From NCBI GenBank assembly GCA_021774075.1, contig JAJFJK010000057.1, positions 1-32,952 of the forward strand: a stretch of 32,952 nt of DNA. The letters are read 5' to 3'. The notes below the pieces were generated by a model that saw nothing but the letters and a program-made list of their open reading frames with translations, made no database searches and was not told the origin of the DNA. Positions 25,201-32,952 of the stretch are shown in pieces; the first letter of the stretch is position 1, and each line of letters starts with the position of its first letter. The DNA is from Nitrosomonas sp. Its GTDB lineage: Bacteria > Pseudomonadota > Gammaproteobacteria > Burkholderiales > Nitrosomonadaceae. The position numbers were made by a program, and so were the translations under genes.

Positions 25201-25416
25201 CACCTGATCTTCAACAACTTGCGGCGCTTGTCCAGGGTATTCGGTAAATACGATTACCTGCACATCGGACAAATCAGGAATCGCATCCAGCGGCATATTC
25301 TTGAACGACCAGATCCCCGCCGTGGCCAGCACAACAACAGCCAGCAGCACCATAAAACGGTTGTTGAGTGAGCCATTGATAATGGCATTAATCATGCTGA
25401 TGATATCCTTGCTCAA
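22222..25416 (-). CDS. cusA: Heavy-metal RND efflux pump, CusA-type
   Basis: The inner-membrane proton-driven pump of a tripartite Cu(I)/Ag(I) efflux system, 1064 residues against about 1047 for E. coli CusA. Landmarks are the N-terminal NRFMVLLAVVVLATAGIWSF, PLDAIPDLSDVQVIVFTEYP, the HME helix-4 charged motif AIGDMVDGAIVMVENAHKR, DMLSTGIKTPVGIKVSG in the porter domain, and GTAAETGVMVLSFINLE near the end. The CusA-like PDLSDVQV and DMLSTGIK blocks favour monovalent copper/silver over zinc or cobalt. The frame overlaps cusB by 29 bases. ATG 25395 (MINAIINGSLNNRF) with AAGGA upstream is an equally good start and closer to homologues. Confidence 0.88.
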   Translation of the reverse strand: MSKDIISMINAIINGSLNNRFMVLLAVVVLATAGIWSFKNMPLDAIPDLSDVQVIVFTEYPGQAPQVVEDQVTYPLTTAMLAVPHAKVVRGYSFFGLSFVYVIFEEGTDTYWARSRVLEYLNYASTRLPQGVNPSLGPDATGVGWIYEYALIDKTGQHDLAQLRSIQDWYLRYPLQTVPGVSEVASVGGYVKQYQIEVNPNALLAYDIPLSKVKRAIKRSNNDVGGRLLEMAETEYMVRGLGYIQSLKDIQSIPVGFDSNGTPVRLQDVAHVQIGPELRRGVVELNGEGEVVGGVVIMRFGENAQKTIFGIREKLEELKQGLPEGVEIVTVYDRGDLIQQAVDTLNTALIQELIIVSLLVSLFLLHLRSSLVIIITLPLGILMAFIVMKWQGINANIMSLGGIAIAIGDMVDGAIVMVENAHKRISEAIAKKKAELTNKERWKVIGEASREVAPALFFSLLIITVSFIPIFVMEAQEGRLFTPLAYTKSYAMAAAAILTITVVPVLMGYFIRGRIIPEHKNPANRVLHSVHTPLLKLAMRWRSITLILALALLASTIYPLSKIGSEFMPPLDEGDILYMPSTFPGISITKAKELLQQTDKILKSFPEVHHVFGKIGRAETATDPAPLSMIETTIRLKLKSEWPDPSKTTQELMLEMDRAINFPGLTNAWTMPIKTRTDMLSTGIKTPVGIKVSGPDLNVLQSLSEQIEQVMKTMPETLSAFGDRAMGGYYLDFDIKREEAARYGLTVGDIQDVIQSAIGGINITETVEGLERYPVNLRYPRELRDNQESLKRMLIPTPTGAQIPLTLVADLTLRRGPPSIKSEDARPNAWVYVDLKTSDIGGFVAEAQKLVADQVSIPTGYTISWSGQYEYMERAAEKMRIVVPMTLTLIFFLLYVIFRNAVEPIVVMLTIPFGLIGGIWLVYLLGYNLSIAVYVGFIALAGTAAETGVMVLSFINLEIARLRRKKQTLLTPTEINTAIETATAMRVRPVTITAFTTMIALIPIMLATGSGADVTHRIAAPVLGGMLTVLILSLLIFPVIYSVVLQWQERRKPIHMANNIEEKI

Positions 25417-26722
25417 TCTGTAGTGGGCTGAGTGGTTCGGTTCTTGGGGTGGCTGGATCCATCATTTTGGCGGTGGCTTCACGTAATCTTGATTCAGAGT
25501 CGATCAGGAATTGGGATGAGGTGACAATTTCCTCACCTTCTTCCAGCCCTTCCAGAATTGTTATTTTGCCATCAGCGGCCAAGCCGGTTGTTATCGAGCG
25601 TGGTTCGAATTTGCCGGGACTGCGAACCACCAGCACTTTGTCGCGTACACCGGAGCGGATTATTGCTTCGGATGGGATAACCAGTGCGCTGAGTTGCTGG
25701 CTGGCATAGATGGTGATTTCTGCAAACATATCGGGTTTTAGCAACAGTTCCTTATTACCAAATTCAAGACGCACTTTAATGGTGCGGGTTTTGGCTTCTG
25801 CATAAGGATAAATAAATGCCAGATGTCCTCTGAAAATGCGCCCGGGTATGCCGGTTAGCTGCATTTCCACCAGATCGCCCGTTTTAACCCACGGTAATTC
25901 ATTTTCATAGATGTCTGCGAAAACCCAGACCTCAGATAAATCAGCAATCATGTAGATTTCGGTGGCGGGTGTGACATACTGGCCTTCACGAGCACCTATA
26001 TTGACCACGATGCCAGATGCAGGGCTGTGAATATGCAGACTTTTGTGGATGTTGTGGTCAGCAGTTAAATCATGTATTTGATGCTTGGGCACATCCAGCA
26101 GTTTCAAGCGTTCTAATGAGCTGCTGACGAGTTCTTCTGCGCCACGGCGGATGTCTTCAACTGGGCTTTGTTCCAGTCCTTTAAGATTATTTAGGGCCAG
26201 AATATATTCCTGTTGACTGACTACTAATTGCGGCGAATAAATACTGAGCAAGTCCTGATCTTTCTTAACTTTTTCGCCTGTTTTGTCCACGCGCAAGGTT
26301 TCTATCCAGCCTTCCACTTTGGGGTGCAGGCGCACAATGCGTTCTTCATCATACGCCACGCGGCCGACTGTGCGCACCACATGTGACAGGATATCTTTTT
26401 TGACAACCGCAATCCGCACACCCATGTTTTGAACAGTATTCGGGTCAATGGTAACTGTGCCGATTGGTTCGTCAGTCCGAGAACTATCATCTGCATAAAC
26501 CGGTATGTAGTCCATACCCATTGAGTCTTTTGTGGGAACAGGAGAGGTAATCGTTGGGTTCATCGGATTACGGTAAAACAGTGGCTCATTGCTATCAGAA
26601 GCGCGAGTATTTTCTTCATGTAATTGGATATCCGCTTGCCAGTAAGAACCAGCCAGCCAATAGCCACCACCGATGCCCACCATTAGCGTAAAAATAACTA
26701 TGAACAACATCGACTTATTCAT
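25388..26722 (-). CDS. cusB: RND efflux periplasmic adaptor, CusB-type
   Basis: ATG 26722 with AAGGAAG upstream is used; the track start 26740 is a TTG. After one membrane anchor (MLFIVIFTLMVGIGGGYWLAG) comes a small heavy-metal-binding domain with YRNPMNP...KDSMGMDYIPVY, then the adaptor fold. The lipoyl-type halves are GWIETLRVDKTGEKVKKDQ and SPASGIVVNIGAREGQYV, followed by beta-barrel and membrane-proximal domains. Several methionines in the N-terminal domain suit Cu(I)/Ag(I). It overlaps cusC by 8 bases and cusA by up to 29, so all three are translated as a unit. Confidence 0.87.
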   Translation of the reverse strand: MNKSMLFIVIFTLMVGIGGGYWLAGSYWQADIQLHEENTRASDSNEPLFYRNPMNPTITSPVPTKDSMGMDYIPVYADDSSRTDEPIGTVTIDPNTVQNMGVRIAVVKKDILSHVVRTVGRVAYDEERIVRLHPKVEGWIETLRVDKTGEKVKKDQDLLSIYSPQLVVSQQEYILALNNLKGLEQSPVEDIRRGAEELVSSSLERLKLLDVPKHQIHDLTADHNIHKSLHIHSPASGIVVNIGAREGQYVTPATEIYMIADLSEVWVFADIYENELPWVKTGDLVEMQLTGIPGRIFRGHLAFIYPYAEAKTRTIKVRLEFGNKELLLKPDMFAEITIYASQQLSALVIPSEAIIRSGVRDKVLVVRSPGKFEPRSITTGLAADGKITILEGLEEGEEIVTSSQFLIDSESRLREATAKMMDPATPRTEPLSPLQIEQGYHQHD

Positions 26723-28001
26723 AAATATCTTCCTTGCCAACAGCCGCCGCTAATTGAGCCAAGGCCTGATTGGCTTCTGTGAATGCATTCCAGTATTTTA
26801 GCTCGTGATTTAATAAAGCAATCTGACTGCGGATCAGATTCAGAAAATCAACCTGGCTTACTTGGTAGCCAGCCAGCATTGATGCCACGGTTTGTCTTGC
26901 CTGAGGAATAATGCCGGATTTAAACAATACCATTTGTTCCTTGGCGCGCTGGAAATCATTATAGCTTTGCGAAATCTGTGTGCGTACTTTGTTCCATTCG
27001 TCATCTAACGCATACTTTTGTTGTAGCAGTTCACTGCTGCGTTGATCAACGGCTTTAGCTTGTTTGCGATCTAAGAAAACAGGAATGCGCATGCTGAGAT
27101 TCAGCGTTAAAAAATCATCGCGATCAATGCCCGTTGGTTGATCACGACGGAACCCATAATAAGCCCCGAGGTTGAAATCAGGATAATAATCTTTTTTTGC
27201 TAAATCCAACCGAACTTGTGCTGCATCAATTGATTTGCGTTTGGAAGCCAGTAATGCCCGATAGCTTTCAGCTTGCTGATAAAGCGCAACTTCTGAGATC
27301 ACTGTAGGTAATATTTCAGCTACTTCATGCGGGAGTTCTATCACTTGATTGGCTGCTTGTCCCAGTAAAGTATTTAATTGTGCAATAGTATTTTGTCGGG
27401 TATTTCTGAGTATCAGTTGTTGGTCCAGCAGATTGGATAATTCCAGTTGTGCAAGCAAGATATCTTGCTGCAATCCTTTTCCTACCTCATATTTTGTGCG
27501 TGCAATCTGAATAAATTGCCGTAATAGGTTCTGGTTGTCTTCAACAATTTGCAAAGCATGATCCAGATAAAATATTTGCCACCAAACATGTTTGACATGG
27601 CGCAGTAGCCACCATCTGGCTTCAATAACATTATCGAGTGCTGCTTCCGCTTCGAATGTCGCTGCTTCTTCACGTAAGGCAAGTTTTCCCGGAAAAGGAA
27701 ACTGTTGAGAAATACCCGGCCCGATTTGTGTCATGTTCTCTTGCGCGGTATTAAAAGTATCGACTGGTAGGTTTCTGGCGCTGAAACTGATTTCCGGATC
27801 AGGCAGCGTGCCCACTTGTGATGGAATAGCCGCCAATGCTTGAGCGCGGGCACGCATTTGTGCTAAATCAGGGTTGTTTTGCAGAGCCAGTTCAGTGGCT
27901 TGTTGGAGGTCAAGAATGCTTCGGTTTTCACCAAAAACAAAACTGCAAGCGAATAATAAGGTCGCTATGGCAATACTTTTTAGCGTGATTCGTCGTGACA
28001 T
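26715..28001 (-). CDS. cusC: TolC-family outer-membrane channel of the Cus system
   Basis: A 428-residue outer-membrane efflux protein with signal peptide (FVFG-E, near residue 24) and the repeated TolC coiled-coil hairpins: LDLQQATELALQNNPDLAQMRARA in the first half and LLASKRKSIDAAQVRLDLAKKDYYPD in the second. The shorter length and the sequence FPFPGKLALREEAA match channels that accompany CzcA/CusA pumps. It is the first gene of the cusCBA operon. GAGG is upstream of the ATG. No cysteine lipobox is seen, unlike E. coli CusC. Confidence 0.82.
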   Translation of the reverse strand: MSRRITLKSIAIATLLFACSFVFGENRSILDLQQATELALQNNPDLAQMRARAQALAAIPSQVGTLPDPEISFSARNLPVDTFNTAQENMTQIGPGISQQFPFPGKLALREEAATFEAEAALDNVIEARWWLLRHVKHVWWQIFYLDHALQIVEDNQNLLRQFIQIARTKYEVGKGLQQDILLAQLELSNLLDQQLILRNTRQNTIAQLNTLLGQAANQVIELPHEVAEILPTVISEVALYQQAESYRALLASKRKSIDAAQVRLDLAKKDYYPDFNLGAYYGFRRDQPTGIDRDDFLTLNLSMRIPVFLDRKQAKAVDQRSSELLQQKYALDDEWNKVRTQISQSYNDFQRAKEQMVLFKSGIIPQARQTVASMLAGYQVSQVDFLNLIRSQIALLNHELKYWNAFTEANQALAQLAAAVGKEDIYE

Positions 28002-28083
28002 ATATTGCCTCAGATATACGTAGTGATAACAGCGCAGGTTAAGCTAAAAATTCAATCCTTCTAGAATGTATGCCGGATACTGC

Positions 28084-28102
28084 AGTTTATTCCAAATAAA
28101 CT
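28084..28102. promoter_or_regulatory. Perfect 8-bp dyad upstream of cusC
   Basis: AGTTTATT-CCA-AATAAACT lies about 85 bases upstream of the cusC start and could be the binding site of a metal-responsive regulator. No regulator gene is present in the window. It could also act as a hairpin in a leader RNA. Confidence 0.4.
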
Positions 28103-28125
28103 CCTGTGTGCATTATCTTGTTTTA

Positions 28126-28269
28126 GGGCACCTCTAAAAACCCAGATTTCATCCCAACTGCTGTGTTGCGGAAAAAATTTATTGCTGTCATATCAACCAT
28201 ATGCCGCACTGCAAAATTTTTCCCACGCCTTGCATTTGGGTGAACTCTGAATTTTTAGAAGAGGTACCC
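28126..28269. mobile_element. MITE, 144 bp (family 3) between cusC and glk
   Basis: GGGCACCTCTAAAAA at the left and TTTTTAGAAGAGGTACCC at the right form imperfect inverted repeats, each flanked by TTTA, a likely 4-bp target duplication. The interior is non-coding. The right flank TTTA contributes the glk stop codon (TTA on this strand). A lone related end, GGGCACTTCTAAAGAAGG, lies at 29332. Confidence 0.6.
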
Positions 28270-28270
28270 T

Positions 28271-29293
28271 TTAGTAGTACGCAATTCGCTGCGCTTCTTG
28301 TTTGGCGCCTAACAAGCTGATTTGGGGATTCGTGATCACATGTACCGGAATGTCATGCATCATTGCAGAAAATCGCCCCTTATCTCTGAATGCCTGCATA
28401 AATCCACCCGCGCTGAGTATATTCATAATTTTGGGTGCAATGCCGCCTGCAATGTAGACGCCATTACGGCATAAGCCAGCAAGTGCCAGATTGCCGGCGT
28501 AAGCACCGTAAATTTCAGCAAATAATTGCAGTGACTTTAATGCAATCGGGTGATTCTGTGTGAGTGCAAGCGTAGTTATGGTTGCACCACTATCTTCATC
28601 AAGGTTTTTCTGCGCCAAGCCTGAAATTGCTGCTAAGTCTGTCTGCAAGAAATTAAATATATTGGTTAGACCAGATCCGGATAGCAGGCGTTCTACCGAC
28701 ACATGCCCAAATTTATTTTGTAGCGCTTCAAACAATTTAATCTGCAATGTGTTGGTGGGTGCAAAATCAATATGTCCGGCCTCAGTTGACAGTGCAACAT
28801 AATGATCCTCCTGCCAAGTGAGCCACGCCACACCCATACCCGTGCCTGCGCCCAACACAACACGCATTTCTTCTTCATGCACCTTGCCCGTTTGGAATGT
28901 TACCAGATCATCGGATGGCAATATTTCAATTGCCAGCGCGGCTGCTTCAAAATCATTTATGAGCTTAACGTAGGGAATAGAAAATTCAGACGTAATATCT
29001 GCGCTGTCAATTAGCCAGGGTAAGTTGGTCAATTTTGCTTTCTGTGCAATGACTGGCCCCGCTACTGCAAAACATGCTGCAATTGGTGAACTGGTTGTCC
29101 TGGTAGTTCTGGCTGTTCCGAATTCATATAGGAAATCTTTAAGCATGTCGGAGAAAGTATTGTAAGTACGGCTGTCATAGCAATGTGTGAATTGCTCGCA
29201 TACTTTCCCGCCGCCTAACCCATCGCTTAGTTCTGCTATTTGTAAAATAGTTTTGGTGCCACCAAGATCACCATAAATTAAGTGTTTACTCAA
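28271..29293 (-). CDS. glk: Glucokinase (E. coli Glk type)
   Basis: Phosphorylates glucose to glucose 6-phosphate with ATP in the cytoplasm. The 340-residue protein has the phosphate loop GDLGGTKT (8-15), the catalytic-base motif LINDFEAAA (D114), GAGTGMGVAWL, the sugar-binding STEAGHIDFAP (169-179), ERLLSGSGL and the adenosine motif YIAGGIAPK. The start is a TTG with a weak ribosome site. It is divergent from the alpha-glucan phosphorylase gene, so the two serve glycogen breakdown and glucose recycling. A MITE abuts the stop codon, and the C-terminus (RIAYY) may have been slightly altered by it. Confidence 0.87.
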   Translation of the reverse strand: MSKHLIYGDLGGTKTILQIAELSDGLGGGKVCEQFTHCYDSRTYNTFSDMLKDFLYEFGTARTTRTTSSPIAACFAVAGPVIAQKAKLTNLPWLIDSADITSEFSIPYVKLINDFEAAALAIEILPSDDLVTFQTGKVHEEEMRVVLGAGTGMGVAWLTWQEDHYVALSTEAGHIDFAPTNTLQIKLFEALQNKFGHVSVERLLSGSGLTNIFNFLQTDLAAISGLAQKNLDEDSGATITTLALTQNHPIALKSLQLFAEIYGAYAGNLALAGLCRNGVYIAGGIAPKIMNILSAGGFMQAFRDKGRFSAMMHDIPVHVITNPQISLLGAKQEAQRIAYY

Positions 29294-29585
29294 TTGTTTT
29301 TCAATCCAAATAGCATTTAAAGGGCACTTCTAAAGAAGGTCAACGAGTTTCGGAATACAGGTTTTGTCTGATGCAATTTTCAGGCAAATTCCCCTTTCTC
29401 ATTTCTGAAAGAATACACCGCTATAGTCATTCGGTGCATTACAATGAACAGTGGTACTTGCTATAGAATTATTTCTGGCTACAATGAAGCTTGCCACTGT
29501 ATTGGTCAATAAATATTTATAATCCGGATTCATTATATATTACGTTTGTGCGTAGGTATCCTAATCCTCATCAAGGAGAGTGATG
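29294..29585. other. Divergent glk-glgP intergenic region
   Basis: This region must hold the promoters of both genes. It also carries a solo IS/MITE-type end (GGGCACTTCTAAAGAAGG at 29332) related to the element at 28126. I cannot pick out a confident -35/-10 pair. Confidence 0.4.
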
Positions 29586-32141
29586 ATGTTTTCTAGAACC
29601 AGTTTCACAATCACGGTCAATCCAAAGATACCGCCTCGTCTTGAACGCTTGGAGGAGCTTGCTAATAATCTTTGGTATAGCTGGGATCGTGCGACGCGTA
29701 CGCTTTTTTCCCGGCTGGATCCCGGGCTATGGGAAGCGGTGGGACATAACCCCAAAGCATTTCTCAAACGCGTGGATGAATCTATTTTATTGAAAGCGGC
29801 GGAAGACCGGGTATTCCTCGGCACCTACAATAGCATTCTGTCCACTTATGATTCATATCATTACGAGCCGTCACGACAAGATAATATTGATGGCTTAAGT
29901 CCGCAAGATCAGGTTGCCTATTTCTGTTTTGAATTTGGTTTTCATGAGAGTTTGCCTATTTATTCCGGTGGCCTGGGTATCCTGGCTGGCGACCACTGTA
30001 AGGCGGCGAGTGATTTACATTTACCGTTCGTGGGTGTTGGCTTGCTGTATCGTCAGGGTTATTTTTCCCAGACCATAGATAACAAAGGGAATCAACAGGT
30101 TGCCTACAATGATACCGATTTTGAAAGCCTCCCCGTGACACCGGTGTTGCATGAGGATGGCTCTGATGTATTGTTTGAATTGGCAATGCGGGATCGTAAT
30201 ATTGTGGTGAAAGTATGGCAGGCAATAATAGGTCATGTGACACTTTATCTGCTGGATACTGATTTGCCTGAAAATTCGTCGCATGATCGCTATATCACCC
30301 ATCAGCTTTATGGTGGCGACAAAACCATGCGTATTGAACAGGAAATTTTATTAGGTGTCGGTGGTGTACGCGCTTTGCAGGAAATGGGTATCAAACCGAC
30401 TGTGTGGCATATCAACGAAGGCCATGCCGCGTTTATGATACTTGAGCGTGTACGTGCTCTGGTGCAACAAGGCTTGGATTTTGCCAGTGCGTTGGAAGCC
30501 GTGGCAGTCAATACAGTATTTACGACACATACTGCAGTACCAGCTGGGCACGATCATTTCAGTCCGGATACGATGAGAGTGTATTTTGACTTGTTCTATC
30601 AAGATCTTAATATTACTTACGAAGAATTTATGGCGCTTGGTCATGCATCCGATAGTGCGGATTTTAATATGACGGCATTGGCTATTCATGGTTCACGCAC
30701 ACACAATGGTGTGAGCAAAATACATGGCAGCGTATCGTCGAATATTTGTAGAGACTTATGGCCACAGATCGAGCCAGAGGAAAACCCAATTTCATATGTC
30801 ACTAACGGTGTGCATGTGCCAACTTTTCTGGCGCAGGAATGGTCCGACTTGTTTGATCGTTTTTTGGGCCATGAGTGGCGTAACAAAATGTGCGATGATG
30901 AATACTGGTCACGTATTCATGATATACCTGATCACTTATTCTGGAGCGTACGCCAATCCCTAAAATCACAAATGTTTTATGGTATTCGTGACCGGCTGAC
31001 AGAACAAAATGACCGCAATCATGGCTCTGGCGCGCATCTTGACCGGTTATTCAAGTTTGCCGACCCAATCAATCCAAATATTTTGACACTGGGTTTCGCA
31101 CGCCGCTTCGCGACTTATAAACGCGCAACGTTGTTATTCGAGAATCTTGATTGGTTGCGGGAAATAATCCTTAATCAAAAGCGCCCTGTGCTGTTGATAT
31201 TTGCCGGCAAAGCGCATCCGGCGGATATTCCAGGGCAGGACCTAATTCGACGTGTCAGCCAGATTGCACGTTTGCCGGAATTCCTGGGGCGAATTTTATT
31301 GGTTGAAGGTTATGATTTGCGTCTCGCTCGAAGATTAGTTGGCGGGGTGGATGTCTGGCTTAACAACCCGGTATTCCCATTGGAAGCAAGTGGCACATCC
31401 GGTATGAAAGCCGGTATGAACGGCGCGATAAATCTGAGCGTGTTGGATGGCTGGTGGGGAGAAGCTTACGATGGCGACAATGGTTGGGCAATTAAACCCG
31501 GCCCGGAAAATATGGAAGCGGTGCTACGTGACAACGAAGAGAGTCAGGCATTTTATGAAATTTTGCAGGATCAGGTCGTGCCACTGTATTACAGCCAGGA
31601 CAAACGTGGTTATTCACCTGAATGGGTAAGAATAGCCAAACATTCAATGGCGACATTGCTACCACGCTATAACTCCACCCGTATGGTGAGTGAGTACGTG
31701 AAAAAATTCTATCTGCCGGCCAGTAAGCAAAATTTACGCTATGCAGAAAATAATTTTTCAGGCGCAAAAAAAATTGCTATTTGGAAAAATGAAATAAAAA
31801 AACTATGGGGCGGTGTTGCACTACGCCGGTTGGATGAACCGTGCATGTGTACAAATTTTGGTGACACGTTGAGTTTTAAAGTCGCCGCCAACCTGAACGG
31901 CCTAAAGCCTGAGGATGTCGTGGTAGAACTGCTACTATGCCGCCAGTACAAGAAAACAAGATTCAATAACTTTAAGTGTTTCAAATTTGAATTAACGGGT
32001 ACTGAAAAAGCAGGTGAGCACCTGTTTGAACTAAATCTTACGCCAGAATTATGTGGCAAGCAGGAATATTATATCCGAATCTATCCACATCATCAGCTAC
32101 TGACTCACCCTATGGAAATGGGTATGATGGTTTGGGTGTAA
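29586..32141 (+). CDS. glgP: Alpha-glucan (glycogen) phosphorylase
   Basis: Releases glucose 1-phosphate from alpha-1,4-glucans using a pyridoxal phosphate cofactor (GT35 family). The length of about 850 and the start PKIPPRLERLEELANNLWYSW place it in the subfamily with an N-terminal domain like TIGR02094. Recognisable blocks are YFCFEFGFHESLPIYSGGLG, VWHINEGHAAF, TTHTAVPAGHDHF, ARRFATYKRA, and the PLP-lysine motif EASGTSGMKAGMNGA (lysine near residue 608). AGGAG lies upstream. GTG 29580, ATG 29583 and ATG 29586 are all in frame, and 29586 has the best spacing. Divergent from glk. Confidence 0.88.
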   Translation: MFSRTSFTITVNPKIPPRLERLEELANNLWYSWDRATRTLFSRLDPGLWEAVGHNPKAFLKRVDESILLKAAEDRVFLGTYNSILSTYDSYHYEPSRQDNIDGLSPQDQVAYFCFEFGFHESLPIYSGGLGILAGDHCKAASDLHLPFVGVGLLYRQGYFSQTIDNKGNQQVAYNDTDFESLPVTPVLHEDGSDVLFELAMRDRNIVVKVWQAIIGHVTLYLLDTDLPENSSHDRYITHQLYGGDKTMRIEQEILLGVGGVRALQEMGIKPTVWHINEGHAAFMILERVRALVQQGLDFASALEAVAVNTVFTTHTAVPAGHDHFSPDTMRVYFDLFYQDLNITYEEFMALGHASDSADFNMTALAIHGSRTHNGVSKIHGSVSSNICRDLWPQIEPEENPISYVTNGVHVPTFLAQEWSDLFDRFLGHEWRNKMCDDEYWSRIHDIPDHLFWSVRQSLKSQMFYGIRDRLTEQNDRNHGSGAHLDRLFKFADPINPNILTLGFARRFATYKRATLLFENLDWLREIILNQKRPVLLIFAGKAHPADIPGQDLIRRVSQIARLPEFLGRILLVEGYDLRLARRLVGGVDVWLNNPVFPLEASGTSGMKAGMNGAINLSVLDGWWGEAYDGDNGWAIKPGPENMEAVLRDNEESQAFYEILQDQVVPLYYSQDKRGYSPEWVRIAKHSMATLLPRYNSTRMVSEYVKKFYLPASKQNLRYAENNFSGAKKIAIWKNEIKKLWGGVALRRLDEPCMCTNFGDTLSFKVAANLNGLKPEDVVVELLLCRQYKKTRFNNFKCFKFELTGTEKAGEHLFELNLTPELCGKQEYYIRIYPHHQLLTHPMEMGMMVWV

Positions 32142-32172
32142 GATGAGATATAGTGCGTGAATAAAAAAGGTT

Positions 32173-32197
32173 GAGTTGTATTCAATTGAATCAGCTC
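32173..32197 (+). terminator. Near-palindrome after glgP
   Basis: GAGTTG-T-ATTCAATTGAAT-CAGCTC can fold into a long stem with one G-U pair and one bulge, 31 bases after the glgP stop. It has no T-run, so it is a weak terminator candidate. Confidence 0.35.
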
Positions 32198-32235
32198 TCC
32201 CCCTACACCCCAAAACCAACTAAAAAGGATTGCAA

Positions 32236-32394
32236 GTGGCCAAACCCAACTATGAGTACGCTAAACGCCAGAGAGATCTCGCCAAGAAACAAAAGAAGGA
32301 AGCAAAACGAAAGCTGAAAGCTGAAGCAAAGCAACCGCCAGCCCAAGAGGAGGATTTGTCCCAGCCGCCTGTGGATGAGAAAACCGAAACTTGA
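32236..32394 (+). CDS. Small basic conserved protein (AKPNYEYAKRQ type)
   Basis: This gene is too short for the track. GTG 32236 with AAGGA six bases upstream gives 52 residues: AKPNYEYAKRQRDLAKKQKK, a lysine-rich helix, then an acidic proline-containing tail (PPAQEEDLSQPPVDEKTET). Small proteins starting with MAKPNYxFxKRQKELAKKKK are widespread in betaproteobacteria and uncharacterised. The basic helix could bind nucleic acid, which is a guess. It follows glgP and its hairpin. Confidence 0.65.
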   Translation: MAKPNYEYAKRQRDLAKKQKKEAKRKLKAEAKQPPAQEEDLSQPPVDEKTET

Positions 32395-32532
32395 TTCTCC
32401 ATGGTTTAATTCGTTGATTCACCCAGAATGTGAGTTTTATAACTGCATACAAATTACAATAATTTAAACTATTACCTGTAATTTAGAGCGATCAACTGCG
32501 GTTTTTAGGTTCAAGCGAACAGGAGAAACAAT

Positions 32533-32729
32533 ATGGCGGCAAGAACAGCAATGGGGAAAGTTGGAAAGATTGATTTTTTTGCTTGTCTGCCGTCGGGGGC
32601 ATATGCTTTTCTATGTTTGTATCTGGTTTGGAAGAGGGTTCAGAGCGGGTAATCGACGACGGAAAAGTGACTGTCTCGCTAAAGGCAACTGACTCTGAGA
32701 AGACGATTGACCTAAATTATGATAGTTGA
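32533..32729 (+). pseudogene. Frameshifted small ORF of unknown function
   Basis: ATG 32533 has AGGAG upstream and reads 39 codons (GKVGKIDFFACLPSGAYAFL...) to a stop at 32650. Near 32615 another frame takes over and reads SGLEEGSERVIDDGKVTVSL to 32729 with ordinary composition. One frameshift would join them into a protein of about 64 residues. I do not recognise it. Confidence 0.35.
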
Positions 32730-32847
32730 TTCTGGGAAGGCAAATAATTTAAAGAAGGAGGCTATCGATTCTGCAAAGAAGAACCACGACCTATGGAATG
32801 CGATCAATCGGCTAAGTAGAGTCCACTCAGAAACTATAACCATATGA
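32719..32847 (+). CDS. Possible 42-residue ORF of unknown function
   Basis: ATG 32719 overlaps the end of the preceding frame and reads MIVDSGKANNLKKEAIDSAK and onward to 32847, a hydrophilic sequence. It has no good ribosome site. It may be a further decayed piece of the upstream ORF rather than a gene. Confidence 0.25.
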   Translation: MIVDSGKANNLKKEAIDSAKKNHDLWNAINRLSRVHSETITI

Positions 32848-32922
32848 TTGCATGGTATATTTGTCTATTTTTTGATATAATAATGCAAGTAAAACAACGA
32901 GATACCACCAAAAAGCTTGCAC

Positions 32923-32952
32923 ATGATCACTTACAAAAGCCAAAAGCAACTC
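32923..32952 (+). pseudogene. Start of an IS transposase cut by the window edge
   Basis: The last ten codons from ATG 32923 read MITYKSQKQL. Several IS5/IS1182-like transposases begin with M(I/L)TYKSxxQLT(I/L)EEF, so an insertion sequence may start here. The evidence is ten residues only. It is listed as partial because the window ends, not because a lesion is seen. Confidence 0.4.

Overview
This window looks like a piece of chromosome from a betaproteobacterium of the Nitrosomonas type. That is an inference from moderate G+C, gene content (diheme c-type peroxidases, sulfide:quinone oxidoreductase, a Cus copper/silver pump, DUF6116 and DUF2892 proteins, glucokinase plus glycogen phosphorylase) and many small insertion-sequence derivatives. 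No rRNA, tRNA or CRISPR array was seen. 

Layout. 1-1216 is decayed: the end of a possible IS21-like element, a broken IS630 transposase, a 169-bp MITE with CTAG flanks, and a secreted-protein pseudogene. 1363-5006 holds a DUF1269 protein, a glutaredoxin/DsbD-like membrane fusion, a lipoprotein with an aberrant middle segment, and a DUF6116 membrane protein. 5058-9664 is a periplasmic redox block: a MauG-like diheme protein, a DsrE-like protein, a His-rich secreted protein (plus a beheaded copy of it) and a cytochrome c peroxidase with a His/Gly-rich N-terminal tail. 

9784-16724 is the most coherent unit. A minus-strand sulfide module (ArsR-type persulfide sensor of the BigR/SqrR class, SQR, DUF2892) is divergent from a plus-strand operon of an MMPL/RND transporter, a LolA-like periplasmic protein and an outer-membrane beta-barrel. 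A perfect AT palindrome lies between the two. This is the best candidate here for a poorly described system: sulfide-responsive envelope transport. 

16773-21796 is accessory: a TPR protein, a Phd/ParE-type toxin-antitoxin pair, a 248-bp MITE, a RHH/MazF-type pair, a DUF938 methyltransferase whose 3' half is tandemly duplicated, and a DUF6338 membrane protein coupled to an unlisted proline-rich 48-residue ORF. 22012-28001 is a cusCBA operon on the minus strand ending in a frameshifted HI0074-family gene. 28271-32141 carries divergent glucokinase and alpha-glucan phosphorylase. The right edge has a small conserved basic ORF, decayed ORFs and the probable start of a transposase that runs out of the window.
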